Of a stretch of 64,000 nt of DNA, positions 1-9,200 are shown one piece after another; within the stretch, counting starts at the first letter, position 1; every line of letters starts with the position of its first letter. Both the position numbers and the translations under genes were made by a program. Under the pieces are notes generated by a model. It was given only the letters and a program-made list of their open reading frames with translations, made no database searches and had not been told where the DNA came from. The stretch is from NCBI GenBank assembly GCA_022842065.1, contig JALHQH010000010.1, positions 193,082-257,081 on the forward strand, read 5' to 3'. This DNA comes from Caldilineaceae bacterium (GTDB taxonomy: Bacteria > Chloroflexota > Anaerolineae > Caldilineales > Caldilineaceae).

Positions 1-322
1 GGAGGGTAGGAGGGGGTAATGCAACCCCACCCCAGCCCTCCCCAGTTTGGGGAGGGAGCAGTGAACTTGCTGCCGCGGCATCGGTTCCTCCCCTAAGCTG
101 GGGGAGGGTAGGAGGGGGTAATGCAACCCCACCCCAACCCTCCCCAGTTTGGGGAGGGAGCAGTGAACTTGCGGCCGCGCCATCGGTTCCTCCCCTAAGC
201 TGGGGGAGGGTAGGAGGGGGTAATGCAACCCCACCCCAGCCCTCCCCAGTTTGGGGAGGGAGCAGTGAACTTGCTGCCGCGGCATCGGTTCCTCCCCTAA
301 GCTGGGGGAGGGTAGGAGGGGG
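1..322. repeat. 102-bp tandem repeat, about 3.2 copies
   Basis: Units start at 1, 103, 205 and 307 (the last is partial) with an exact 102-bp period. Each unit contains G/C-rich palindromic pieces (CCTCCCC ... GGGGAGG), so it can fold into hairpins. The second unit differs from the others at a few bases near GCGGCCGCGCC. The array lies just past the 3' end of the leftward ABC permease. The first 341 bases contain no gene that I can support. Confidence 0.95.
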
Positions 323-341
323 TGTGGTGTGGCTTAACGAC

Positions 342-2738
342 TCATTCATAGGTTAAAATCTCACGCACGCTGAGCCGGGTGGCATTACGCGCTGGGAAAT
401 AGGTGGCCCCCACGGCAACCACGACGATAAAAAGCAAGCTAATCAGCAAGCCCAAAAAGGAAAAATCAAAGTTCAGCGGGGTCTGGATCAGCACCATGCC
501 CAGTTGTGCGCAGAGAAAGCGGCTGATCGGCAGGGCCAGCGGCACCGCCAGCACCCAACTCACCAGCCCTACCACTAGCCCTTCACTGAGAAAGAGTTTC
601 ATCACCGACCAATTGGACGCGCCAATGGCCCGCAACACCCCAATCTCTGCCACCCGTTCCAGCACGTTGATGCTCATCGTCCCGGTCAACCCAATCCCGC
701 CGACCAGCAGGACGAGCACCGCCATAATGGTGAGAAAGGCAAGCAAGATGCCAAATTGAAATTCGATTTGGCCACGGGTCTGTGCCGTTGTCTCCAGATA
801 GCCCACCTTTAACCCTACCCCTTGCAAATAATCCGCGAGCGCGACAATCTGCGCATCAGGCGCGATATCCGCCGGGGCCAAGGCCAGCCGGACACTGTTA
901 GTCTCGCCCACAGTGCGTACAGCATAGGTAAAGGCGGCGTAATCAATATACATGCGGGGACCGGCTAATGTTCCTGCCACAATCCCTACAATTTGCCAAC
1001 TGACTTTGCGCTCCCCCAGTTTGAAAGTGATCCGCTGCCCCACGGTCAGCCCCGGCTCCACATCAAGCACCTGGGAATTGATCACCACCGCGTCCCGCTC
1101 ACCAGTGGTTAACCAGCGGCCGGCCAACAGGGTGGGCTGAAAAAGCGTGGTTGCGGCAGGCGGTGCTTCGACTTGGATATCATCACTTTCACTCTCATCG
1201 GGGCGCAGGATGCGCACCGGCAACATATACCATGCCTCTATCTGGGCGACAGCAGGTGCTTTGCGCAGCAACTGTTCCACCCGCGCCGCCAGATAATTTT
1301 GCTCGAAGTAGACGGTGGCATCATAGCGCCACGCCTGGCTGACATTGCTAACCGTGCGCTGCACCGAGTTGTAGATCGTAAAAATCGCGATGCAGATCGC
1401 GATGCCCAAGGTCAAGGTCGCTAAGGCCAGGATCAAGCGCCCCTTGCGCCGAAAGGTGTTCCGAAAGGCGAGCAAGAAAGGGCGCGAAAAGAGATCAAAG
1501 CGCGCAATCGTCTGTTCCAGCCAGCCGCTTTGTACGCCTTCGGTCCCAGCCGAACGGCTATCGAGCGCTTGGCGCACCGCCATCTGTGTGCCCTGGCGAA
1601 TCGGCCACCAACTGGCCAGTAGCGGCGTCAACAACCCCACCGCCAGTTCCAGCGCAAAGACCGGCCAGCTAATGTGATAGCTCAAGATGTCAAAGTTCAA
1701 CAGCCCGGCGACATAGCCGGTTAAATAGATCGCCGCGCCCGTCGCCAGCGGGATGGCAATGACGGTCGCGATCACCCCATAGATCAGGACCATGCCCTGA
1801 TAGAGTTGGCGCAACTGCCCGGCATCGGCCCCTAGTGCCTTCATAATCCCCAGTTGCCGGGTCTGCTGGGTGACAATCGCCGAGATCGTGTTGATCACCA
1901 AAAAGCTGCTGACGATCAGCGAGGTGATCCCCAGCGCCGCCAGCACAAAGAGCACCGCTTCCACAATCTGATGGGTGGGGTGTTCGCCGGGGATGGGAAC
2001 CCACGCCACAAAAACCCGCACCCCCGCTTTCTGCACCTTTTTGCGCACGGCATCGGCCACCGCTTGGATATGGGCACGGTCCATCCCCTTTTCGCTCACC
2101 GTAAAATAGAGCTGATTATAGGCGCGACTTTGGCCCAACCAGGGCAAGGTCTCACGGTCAATAAAACCATTGATCGTACCCGAAAAGGTGGACGGGTTCA
2201 AAGTCGGATCATAGACTACACCAGTAAAATCCAAGGTGCGCTGCAGGTTGTCAGCAGTTTCGATGATCAACGGGCTGCCGGGTGGTTGGTTAAGCAGCCC
2301 CAGCCCGGCCCGTTCGACCAAAAGTGCCTTGGCCGCCGGCACAGTTGCACCGGTCACCCCCACAATGCGGTTGACCGGCATGTCGGTATAGGAAGAAAGG
2401 GCAATCAACTGTAGCCGTGCCCATTGCTCTGGCCCTACCTGCACTTGGGTCGCAACGGTGCGCCGCCCCACCGCATCAGCCACCCCGGCCATGCGACTCA
2501 CGGTCTGGAGCAGCGTGTCATCAAAATCGGTCGTGTACAGCACCGCGCTTGACGGGTCCACCGCCCCATAAGCTGCCGGCATCTCGCGTTGTAAAATCTC
2601 CCAGCCCCCGGCAATCATGCCCACGGCAAAGACCCCCACGGCAATCGAGAGGATCACCAACAGGGTACGTGCACGGTAAAGCCAGAGTTCGCGCCAGACC
2701 TTGCGCCAACGGGGGCGTACGCTGCCGGCTATGCCCAT
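342..2738 (-). CDS. MacB/FtsX-type ABC transporter permease
   Basis: This 798-residue inner-membrane permease belongs to the FtsX/MacB group, which extrudes peptides, lipids or macrolides using an ATPase partner. It has two FtsX-like halves. Each half has an N-terminal membrane helix (about residues 25-48 and 430-455), a long extracytoplasmic domain, and a C-terminal three-helix bundle (about 260-390 and 670-790). The ATG at 2738 overlaps the end of the ATPase gene by 10 bp, so the two are translationally coupled. It is the last gene of the leftward lipopeptide operon. I infer export of, or self-protection against, the product; the substrate is not visible in the sequence. No clear Shine-Dalgarno site precedes the start. 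Confidence 0.88.
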   Translation of the reverse strand: MGIAGSVRPRWRKVWRELWLYRARTLLVILSIAVGVFAVGMIAGGWEILQREMPAAYGAVDPSSAVLYTTDFDDTLLQTVSRMAGVADAVGRRTVATQVQVGPEQWARLQLIALSSYTDMPVNRIVGVTGATVPAAKALLVERAGLGLLNQPPGSPLIIETADNLQRTLDFTGVVYDPTLNPSTFSGTINGFIDRETLPWLGQSRAYNQLYFTVSEKGMDRAHIQAVADAVRKKVQKAGVRVFVAWVPIPGEHPTHQIVEAVLFVLAALGITSLIVSSFLVINTISAIVTQQTRQLGIMKALGADAGQLRQLYQGMVLIYGVIATVIAIPLATGAAIYLTGYVAGLLNFDILSYHISWPVFALELAVGLLTPLLASWWPIRQGTQMAVRQALDSRSAGTEGVQSGWLEQTIARFDLFSRPFLLAFRNTFRRKGRLILALATLTLGIAICIAIFTIYNSVQRTVSNVSQAWRYDATVYFEQNYLAARVEQLLRKAPAVAQIEAWYMLPVRILRPDESESDDIQVEAPPAATTLFQPTLLAGRWLTTGERDAVVINSQVLDVEPGLTVGQRITFKLGERKVSWQIVGIVAGTLAGPRMYIDYAAFTYAVRTVGETNSVRLALAPADIAPDAQIVALADYLQGVGLKVGYLETTAQTRGQIEFQFGILLAFLTIMAVLVLLVGGIGLTGTMSINVLERVAEIGVLRAIGASNWSVMKLFLSEGLVVGLVSWVLAVPLALPISRFLCAQLGMVLIQTPLNFDFSFLGLLISLLFIVVVAVGATYFPARNATRLSVREILTYE

Positions 2739-3544
2739 GTGCTAATCACCCCATCAATGACAATCCCGCGCGCAAGCCCGTTGCGCATGCCACTGTTTAA
2801 GCGGTCGCTGACAATTTCACCATCGGCAATCGTAATGCTGCGGTGGGCGCGCAGAGCCAGATCGCTATCATGGGTCACCATCACAATCGTTTTGCCCTGC
2901 GCCGCCAGCGTTTCAAAGAGGCGAAAAACATGGTCAGCCGTCTTTGAATCGAGATTGCCGGTCGGTTCGTCGGCAATCAGCAGGGGCGGGTCATTGGCCA
3001 ATGCGCGGGCAATCGCCACCCGTTGTTGTTGACCACCAGAAAGCGCAGCCGGCAATTTATCGGCGTGTGCCTCCATCTCCACCAAGGCCAATAATTGCAA
3101 GCCCCGTTCCCGGGCGCGCCCGGCATGATAACCGGGCAGAAAATCCATGGGCAAAAGAATATTCTCCAACACGGTCAAGGTAGGCAACAGTTGAAAAAAT
3201 TGAAAGATGATGCCCAGGTTCGCCCCCCGCCATTGGGCCAGCTCGTTTTCACTGAGCTGATGCAGCGGCGTCCGATTGATCAAGACCGCGCCACTGCTTG
3301 GCCGGTCGATGCCGGTGACCATGTTGATTAGCGTCGACTTGCCGCTGCCCGACTTGCCCACAATCGTCACAAATTCGCCCCGATGAATGGTCAGGTCAAT
3401 CTGTTTGAGGGCAACCTGCTGCACGCCCAGCCCCGCGTAGATCTTGCGCACCGCCGTCAATTGCACGATGGCAGTTGACTGTAATTGGGGTAGATTGCGT
3501 GGTGCTGGCTGATTTGCCCGTAAACGCTGAAAAAACATCGTCAT
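2729..3544 (-). CDS. ABC transporter ATP-binding protein (MacB/LolD type)
   Basis: This 271-residue cytoplasmic ATPase should energise the permease encoded next. It shows the Walker A motif GKSGSGKST (about residue 63), the signature [15 protein letters not shown], and the Walker B and D-loop stretch [12 protein letters not shown] typical of the MacB/LolD/FtsE branch. About 30 N-terminal residues precede the ATPase fold and are not conserved in the family. The start lies 118 bp after the end of the monooxygenase gene, and the gap is filled by a degenerate 47-bp repeat. Co-orientation with the NRPS genes suggests that it belongs to the same operon as the likely exporter. Confidence 0.9.
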   Translation of the reverse strand: MTMFFQRLRANQPAPRNLPQLQSTAIVQLTAVRKIYAGLGVQQVALKQIDLTIHRGEFVTIVGKSGSGKSTLINMVTGIDRPSSGAVLINRTPLHQLSENELAQWRGANLGIIFQFFQLLPTLTVLENILLPMDFLPGYHAGRARERGLQLLALVEMEAHADKLPAALSGGQQQRVAIARALANDPPLLIADEPTGNLDSKTADHVFRLFETLAAQGKTIVMVTHDSDLALRAHRSITIADGEIVSDRLNSGMRNGLARGIVIDGVISTWA

Positions 3545-3582
3545 GCTGAACCTTTTGATGAATTCCTATCGTCCGAAGATGG

Positions 3583-3745
3583 ACTTTGCATCCCCGTTGC
3601 AAACCCGTGCGCATCAGGGCCGAATGTGTACTTTGCATCCCCAGATGCAAAACCTGTGTGCATCAGGGCCGCAGCGAGTACTTGCGGGGGATACGCACCG
3701 CATGTTCATTCGGGCGAGGGGTGTACGTTACATCCCCAGATGTAA
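3583..3745. repeat. degenerate 47-48 bp repeat with covarying hairpins
   Basis: Copies start near 3583, 3630, 3679 (degenerate) and 3725. Three of them carry a short hairpin around a CCC-containing loop: 3585-3603, 3632-3651 (TTTGCATC/GATGCAAA) and 3728-3745 (TTACATC/GATGTAA). The third hairpin has changed both members of one pair, which preserves pairing. The array overlaps the last codons of the monooxygenase gene and fills the gap before the ABC ATPase gene. Confidence 0.75.
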
Positions 3746-5141
3746 AACCCTGTTGCCCAGTGCCGCTTGATTTGTTGAAAAGATGACCTACCTTTTTGAC
3801 CGTGCGCTGTAGGGCCAACCAGCCCATCACCAGCCAGATCAGCAGTTCAATGCCCCCATAGCGCGCCCAGCGTTGCTGCTTTTCATAGCGCGCGACCGCG
3901 GCTTGATAGGAGAGCAGCCGATGCGAAATCATGATGTTGAGCGGCAGCCACCACTGGGGGAAGAGATGGTAAAGCAGGCGCTCGATCCGCTTGCGAGCGA
4001 TCACGCGCAGGGTGCCGCTGCCGGCGCGCAGTTCAACAAAATTTTGTTTTGCCAGTGCGGCGAGCAGATCGGTGTTGGGTTTACGTTCGGCCTGATAGCG
4101 GGCAAAGGCAGCAGCGCGGTCATCGGGCTGTGCGGCCAGATAGCGGTCGAGCACACTGCTGTCCTCATAGGCCGCGTTCATCCCTTCGCCCCAGAAGGGG
4201 GTCACCCCGTGTACCGCATCGCCCAGCAAAACAATCTTGTCCGCATAAGACCAGGGCGCGGTATAGGTGGTGATAAAGTGGGCCATTGGTAAAGTAACCA
4301 ATTGCTGGGGCAGCGCCGGGGCGACCGCCAGCAGATCGGCGAAATCTGCTTGCAGCAGTGCCGTGGTCGTCTCGACGGTGGTCAGCTGTGCGGCCAACGT
4401 AAAGGGCGCGATAAAATTGCCGGCAAAGCTGCCATCAATCGTCGGGAAGGCGAAAAAGGTGCAATGACCGCGCGGCCAAATGTGCAAGGTGTTGCCGTCG
4501 AGCAGATGCCGGCCATTCGGCCCTGCCGGCACAATCACATCCTTGTAGCCCCAATCCAGACAATCCTGGTGATAGTCGGCGCGCTCGCCTTTGTGCATCT
4601 GTTGACGCACACTGGAAAAGATGCCATCTGCACCGATGACCAGGTCGGTATCAACCGCAACCGGTGCCCCTTCGAGATCATGCTCAGCTTGAAACCAGAG
4701 CCGGCCCGCATTTTTTTCGACCTGCACCAAGCGCAGATCAAACAAACAGCGGATATTCGGATAACGACAGGCCGCCGCGTAGAGCAGGGCATTCATATCG
4801 TGGCGGCGGATGGCGTGCAACTGTTCGTCGGCATTTTTGCCATAGGGAATATAGGTGGTTGCGCCATCGCGGTCATGCACCATGCGCCCGCTCAGCCCCA
4901 CCGAGGCAGCCAACGCCTCGTCGGCCAGGTCGATTTCGGTTAACGCCTGCAGGCCCCGTTTGGAGATCGTCACAGTAAACGAGCGCTGGCTTTGCGAGAG
5001 TTGGGCCACATTGGCGCGGCGATCATAAACCGTCACGGCATAACCACGCCGCGCCAGCCGGATCGCCATCATCAACCCGCCCAGCCCCGCGCCAACCACA
5101 GTCGCTTCCCGCTTGTTTGTACTTTGTTCTGTGCGGCTCAT
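3663..5141 (-). CDS. kynurenine 3-monooxygenase-like FAD hydroxylase
   Basis: This 492-residue flavoprotein is predicted to hydroxylate an aromatic substrate using NAD(P)H and oxygen. The dinucleotide-binding motif GAGLGG is near residue 18 and the second FAD motif is VLLGDAVHGVTPFWGEGMNA. Several details fit kynurenine 3-monooxygenase rather than generic salicylate hydroxylase: ISKRGLQAL, LHIWPR, the GEGMNA variant, and a C-terminal region ending in a hydrophobic helix (WLPLNIMISHRLL then GIELLIWLVMGWLAL). The start overlaps the thioesterase stop as ATGA. Because it sits inside the lipopeptide operon, it may tailor a tryptophan-derived or other aryl residue, or make an unusual monomer. The last ~25 residues are encoded by the 47-bp repeat array and are probably not functional. 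Confidence 0.8.
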   Translation of the reverse strand: MSRTEQSTNKREATVVGAGLGGLMMAIRLARRGYAVTVYDRRANVAQLSQSQRSFTVTISKRGLQALTEIDLADEALAASVGLSGRMVHDRDGATTYIPYGKNADEQLHAIRRHDMNALLYAAACRYPNIRCLFDLRLVQVEKNAGRLWFQAEHDLEGAPVAVDTDLVIGADGIFSSVRQQMHKGERADYHQDCLDWGYKDVIVPAGPNGRHLLDGNTLHIWPRGHCTFFAFPTIDGSFAGNFIAPFTLAAQLTTVETTTALLQADFADLLAVAPALPQQLVTLPMAHFITTYTAPWSYADKIVLLGDAVHGVTPFWGEGMNAAYEDSSVLDRYLAAQPDDRAAAFARYQAERKPNTDLLAALAKQNFVELRAGSGTLRVIARKRIERLLYHLFPQWWLPLNIMISHRLLSYQAAVARYEKQQRWARYGGIELLIWLVMGWLALQRTVKKVGHLFNKSSGTGQQGFTSGDVTYTPRPNEHAVRIPRKYSLRP

Positions 5142-6070
5142 GAGACCCTCGCTTCTGCGGTTAGGCAGTTGTGTAAAATGTGTGCCACCGCTTGGACATT
5201 TGGCGCTTCCAGCAAGGTGCTATGTTTGCCCGGCACGTCATAGGTCGCCACGCCACCGCGCACCACAGTTGACCAGGGACGATAGGGGATGATGTCACTT
5301 TCGCTGCGGTCGGTGCAGCGAAAGAAGGTGACCGTACCCGCATAAGGCTGCGGCTGATAGGCACTCAGCGCCTCGACATGAGCATCCATCGCATCGTACA
5401 TACGGCGCAAGTCGTTGATCGTGTACGTCGCCGGAATGCGCCCAATCGCCCGGCCATTGGTAAAGAGATAGTCAATCCGTGCCCCATGATCGGGCAGCCG
5501 ACGTAACTGTTGATGCAATTGGCGGCTCTGTCCTTGCGGCAAGGCGGCCAACATGCGCACCAACAGCCGTTCATCGCTATCGGCCAGATCACGGCCTGGA
5601 TAGGGCAGTCGTGCGGTATAGAGATAGGCATCGAGCAAAAAGAGAGCGGCCACCGTGTCACCTTGGGCGCGCAGTTGTTGCGCCACCTCGAAGGCGATCA
5701 CCCCGCCCATCGAATAACCGGCCAGCGCATAGGGGCCAACGGGTTGATGCGCTTTGATTGCGGCCACATAAGCTTGCGCCATTTCGGCAATACTCAACAA
5801 CGGCGTTTGCTCACCATAAAGCCCATGTCCCTGCAAGCCATAGGCGTTAAAGCCCTGCCCCAAATGTTTGAGCAGATCCAGATACCAGAAGAGCGCGCCC
5901 CCGGCCGGGTGGACAAAATAGAGCGTTGGCGCGCCCACATTCACCTGTAAAGGCACCAACGGCGACCAGGCCGGTACCGCTGGTTGCACCCGCACCGCCT
6001 GCATCTTCTCTAATAAAAGCGCCCGTTGTTGGGGCGATAGCTGTTGTACTCGACTTAGATTCGTCGTCAT
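5138..6070 (-). CDS. free-standing NRPS thioesterase
   Basis: This alpha/beta hydrolase of about 310 residues resembles the type I thioesterase domain of NRPS lines but is encoded separately. HPAGG opens the hydrolase fold, and GYSMGG holds the nucleophilic serine. It should release or cyclise the chain, because the final NRPS module has no thioesterase of its own. The open frame extends upstream to 6178, but that stretch is the CGTGAAA-type repeat array, so I place the start at ATG 6070 (MTTNLS); an ATG at 6091 is also possible. Neither has a strong ribosome site. A short ~40-residue lead (SPQQRALLLEKM) resembles the linker normally following a condensation or carrier domain, which suggests that the gene arose by splitting off a terminal TE. 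Confidence 0.85.
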   Translation of the reverse strand: MTTNLSRVQQLSPQQRALLLEKMQAVRVQPAVPAWSPLVPLQVNVGAPTLYFVHPAGGALFWYLDLLKHLGQGFNAYGLQGHGLYGEQTPLLSIAEMAQAYVAAIKAHQPVGPYALAGYSMGGVIAFEVAQQLRAQGDTVAALFLLDAYLYTARLPYPGRDLADSDERLLVRMLAALPQGQSRQLHQQLRRLPDHGARIDYLFTNGRAIGRIPATYTINDLRRMYDAMDAHVEALSAYQPQPYAGTVTFFRCTDRSESDIIPYRPWSTVVRGGVATYDVPGKHSTLLEAPNVQAVAHILHNCLTAEARVS

Positions 6071-6105
6071 AGCGTTGATTCCGTGTTTCATTGATTTGCG
6101 TGCTG

Positions 6106-6200
6106 CGTGAAACGTAAAACGTGATGCGTAAAACGTAACCCGTAACTCGTGATGGTACGGCGAGCCTTTACGTTTCACGTTTTACGTTTCACGCCTCACC
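6106..6200. repeat. heptamer array, inverted (CGTGAAA/CGTGATG family)
   Basis: The left arm (6106-6154) is seven perfect 7-nt units: CGTGAAA, CGTAAAA, CGTGATG, CGTAAAA, CGTAACC, CGTAACT, CGTGATG. The right arm (from about 6167) is made of the complementary units (TTTACG, TTTCACG, TTTTACG). The stop codon of the large NRPS (6196-6198) lies inside the right arm. Confidence 0.9.
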
Positions 6201-9200
6201 CCACCGCTTCTACTTCGGCAAAGAGTGCGTCCAGGGTGGCGTCGTCGATTTGGGCGAGTTGGGCGTCGATCACCAGGTTGGCCAAACGCTCAACGGTGGT
6301 CTGCTCGAAGATGCTGCGCAGGGGCAACTCGACCCCCAGCCGATCACGCAGTTGCCAGACGATCTGAATCGCTTGCATCGAATGGCCGCCCAGGTCAAAG
6401 AAGTTGTGCTGTACGCCTAGCGTCTGCACATCAAGCCCCAGCACGGTGGCGAGAATCTCGACCAACGTTGTCTCGACTTCGTTACGGGGCGCGACATAGG
6501 GTTGGCTGGCGGTATCAAGCAGTTGCGTCGGGGCAGGCAACAGGCGCCGCGCTACCTTGCCACTGGCATTGAGCGGGAAGTGCTCCAAAAGCATAATCGT
6601 GGGCGGCACCATATAATCGGGCAACCGTTCGCCCAGGAAAAGGCGCAGATCAGTCGGGGTCATCGCCGCATCCGCCCTGGGCACCACATAGGCAACCAGT
6701 TGCGCTTGCCCTGTGCGATCCGCCGTGGTCATCACCACCGACTGCGCCACCCCCGCATGTTTGCCCAACATTGCTTCAATCTCGCCCAATTCGACCCGGA
6801 TACCCCGCACCTTGACCTGAAAGTCAAAGCGACCCAGGTATTCAATATTGCCATCAGTCAAACGGCGCACCCGGTCACCGGTTTTGTAAAGGCGGGCCGC
6901 AGGGTCAGCCGTAAAGGGATTGGGCAAGAAAACTTGCCCGGTTTTTTCCGGATCATGCAGATAACCGCGGCCAACGCCACGGCCACCCACATAGAGTTCG
7001 CCAGCCACGCCAAGGGGTACTGGTTGCTGGTGGGCATCGAGCACGTAAGTCTGCACATTGGCAATCGGCCAGCCGATGGGCATGGTCACCGTTGTCTCTG
7101 AGGGCGGCAGCGTGATCAGATCGTGCGCGACATCATCCGAGCATTCGCTGGAGCCATAGGCATTAAGCAGCGGGATCTGCGGGCAGACCGCAAACCAGCG
7201 CCGTGCTAACGCCGGTGGCAACGCTTCGCCGGTCGGGATCAGCCAGCGCAAGCCGGGCAGCAAACGGTTACCCATCCCATTCTGCTGTTCCAACGCCTCG
7301 ATCATCAGTCGCAGCAGTGACGGTACCACTTGCACTATTGTGATCGCCTGTATCTCAATCGTCGCCACCAGCACAGCCGGATCGAGCAGCGTTTCCTCCG
7401 GCACAATGCGCAGCGCGCCGCCAAAGGTGAGCGCCGCCAGGAATTGCCAGACCGAAATGACATAACTCTGCGTCGCCGTCTGCCCGATCAGGTCAGCCGC
7501 GGTCAGCGCCAGGTTCTGCTGCATGGCGGCGAGATGGTTGACCAGCCCCCGCTGCTCGACCATCACCCCCTTGGGCACGCCAGTCGAGCCGGAGGTGAAG
7601 ATCACATAGGCCAGGCTATCCAGCGTGTTGCGCACAGGCGGATTGGTGTTTAGCGCGGCGGCAGCGTCGAGTTCTTCAACCAGACAAAGGGTTGGGCGCT
7701 GATCCGTCGGAACAGTTGCCAACGCCGCTGCGACCAGCGGGAGAAAGTCGCGATTGGTCAGAACCACTGGCGTGCGGCTCTGCGCGATGATCTGCCCGAT
7801 CCGGCTGCTCGGTGTCCCTGGATCCAGGGGCAGATAGGCACCCCCGGCCTTGAAGATCGCCAAGATCGCGGTGAGGAAGTCCAGATCGCGGGCCCAGAAG
7901 GGGGTGACGATCACGTCGGCGGTTACCCCGTGGGCGATTAATTGGTGCGCCCAGCGGTTGGCCCGTTCATTCAGCGACGCGTAGGTAATCGTCTGGTCCC
8001 CATAATAGGCAGCGATGGCGTCGGGCGTGCGTAACACTTGTGCTTCAAAAAGCTGCTGCATCAGCACTTCGACCGGCGCTTGCCGGCTGATCGGGTTCCA
8101 GCCCTCGATTAACTGTTGCCGCTCGGTGACAGTGAGGAGTGGCAACTGGGTGACCGGTTGGGTTGGCGCGGCCAACGCGGCCTGTAGCAGCGCTTGCAGG
8201 TGGCGCGCCAGTTGGGCAATCGTCGCGCGGTCAAAGATGTCGCTGTTGTACTCCCAGACCGCGGTCAGTGCAGTCGCGTCAGCCGTTTCGCTAAAGACCA
8301 GATTGAGATCGAATTTAGCCGTCGGCAGGTCAAAGGCGACTGGCTGCACCTGTAACCCTGGCAGATCGAGCGAGGCCTGGTCAGCCTGGGCCAGATCGAA
8401 CATCACCTGGAAGATCGGCGTGTGGCTGAGTTGCGGCGTCGGGTTGAGCGCTTCGATTACCTGCTCAAAGGGCGCATCTTGGTGGGCATAACCATCGAGG
8501 GTCACCTGTTTGACCGCGGCTAACAGCGCGGTAAAATTTGGCTCGTCGTGCAGCCGAATGCGCAAGGCCAAGGTGTTGAGAAAGAAACCGATCAACCCTT
8601 CCAACGCCGGGTCGGTACGCCCGGCCACAGGGATGCCGATCACCAGATCCGTCATGCCGCTGTAGCGGGAAAGCAGGGCGGCAAAACCGGCCAGCAAGGT
8701 CATGTGCAGGGTGCTCTGCTGTTGGCGGCTGAAGGCGCGCAACCCCTCGGCCAAGTCAGCGTCCACGGTGACCACCAGCCGCTCGCCGACAAAGCGCTGT
8801 TGCGGCGGGCGCGGGCGATCCGTGGGCAATTCGAGCAGCGGCGGGGCATCAGCCAGTTGCGTACGCCAGTAGTCGAGTTGTTGATCAAGCACCGGGCCTT
8901 GCAGCCAATCCCGCTGCCACTGGGCAAAGTCGGCATATTGGATGGCGAGTGGCGCCAAGACGGCGGAGGCTTGTTCGATATAGCTCCGGTAAAGGGTGCT
9001 AAATTCCTGCATAAAGAGCCGGCGTGACCAGTCATCGCCAATGATGTGGTGCATGTTGACCAACAGCAGATGGCGATTATGATCGACCTGACGCAGGACG
9101 ACGCGCACCAACGGCCCCTGTTGCAGATCAAAGGGCTGGGCGGCCTCGGTGGCAACCCAATCGATCAGTTCTGCTTCACCGATACCCATCACCCCGTCCA

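Noticed and set aside
1..322. Possible CRISPR array at the left end
   Set aside because: The 102-bp unit repeats as a whole, with no separate unique spacers, and no cas genes are present.
3583..3745. Possible CRISPR array or operator array
   Set aside because: The spacing of 47-48 bp comes from repeat units that are similar throughout, one of them badly degenerated; there are no unique spacers.
6071..6178. N-terminal extension of the thioesterase
   Set aside because: The codons derive from the CGTGAAA heptamer array and do not resemble protein sequence.
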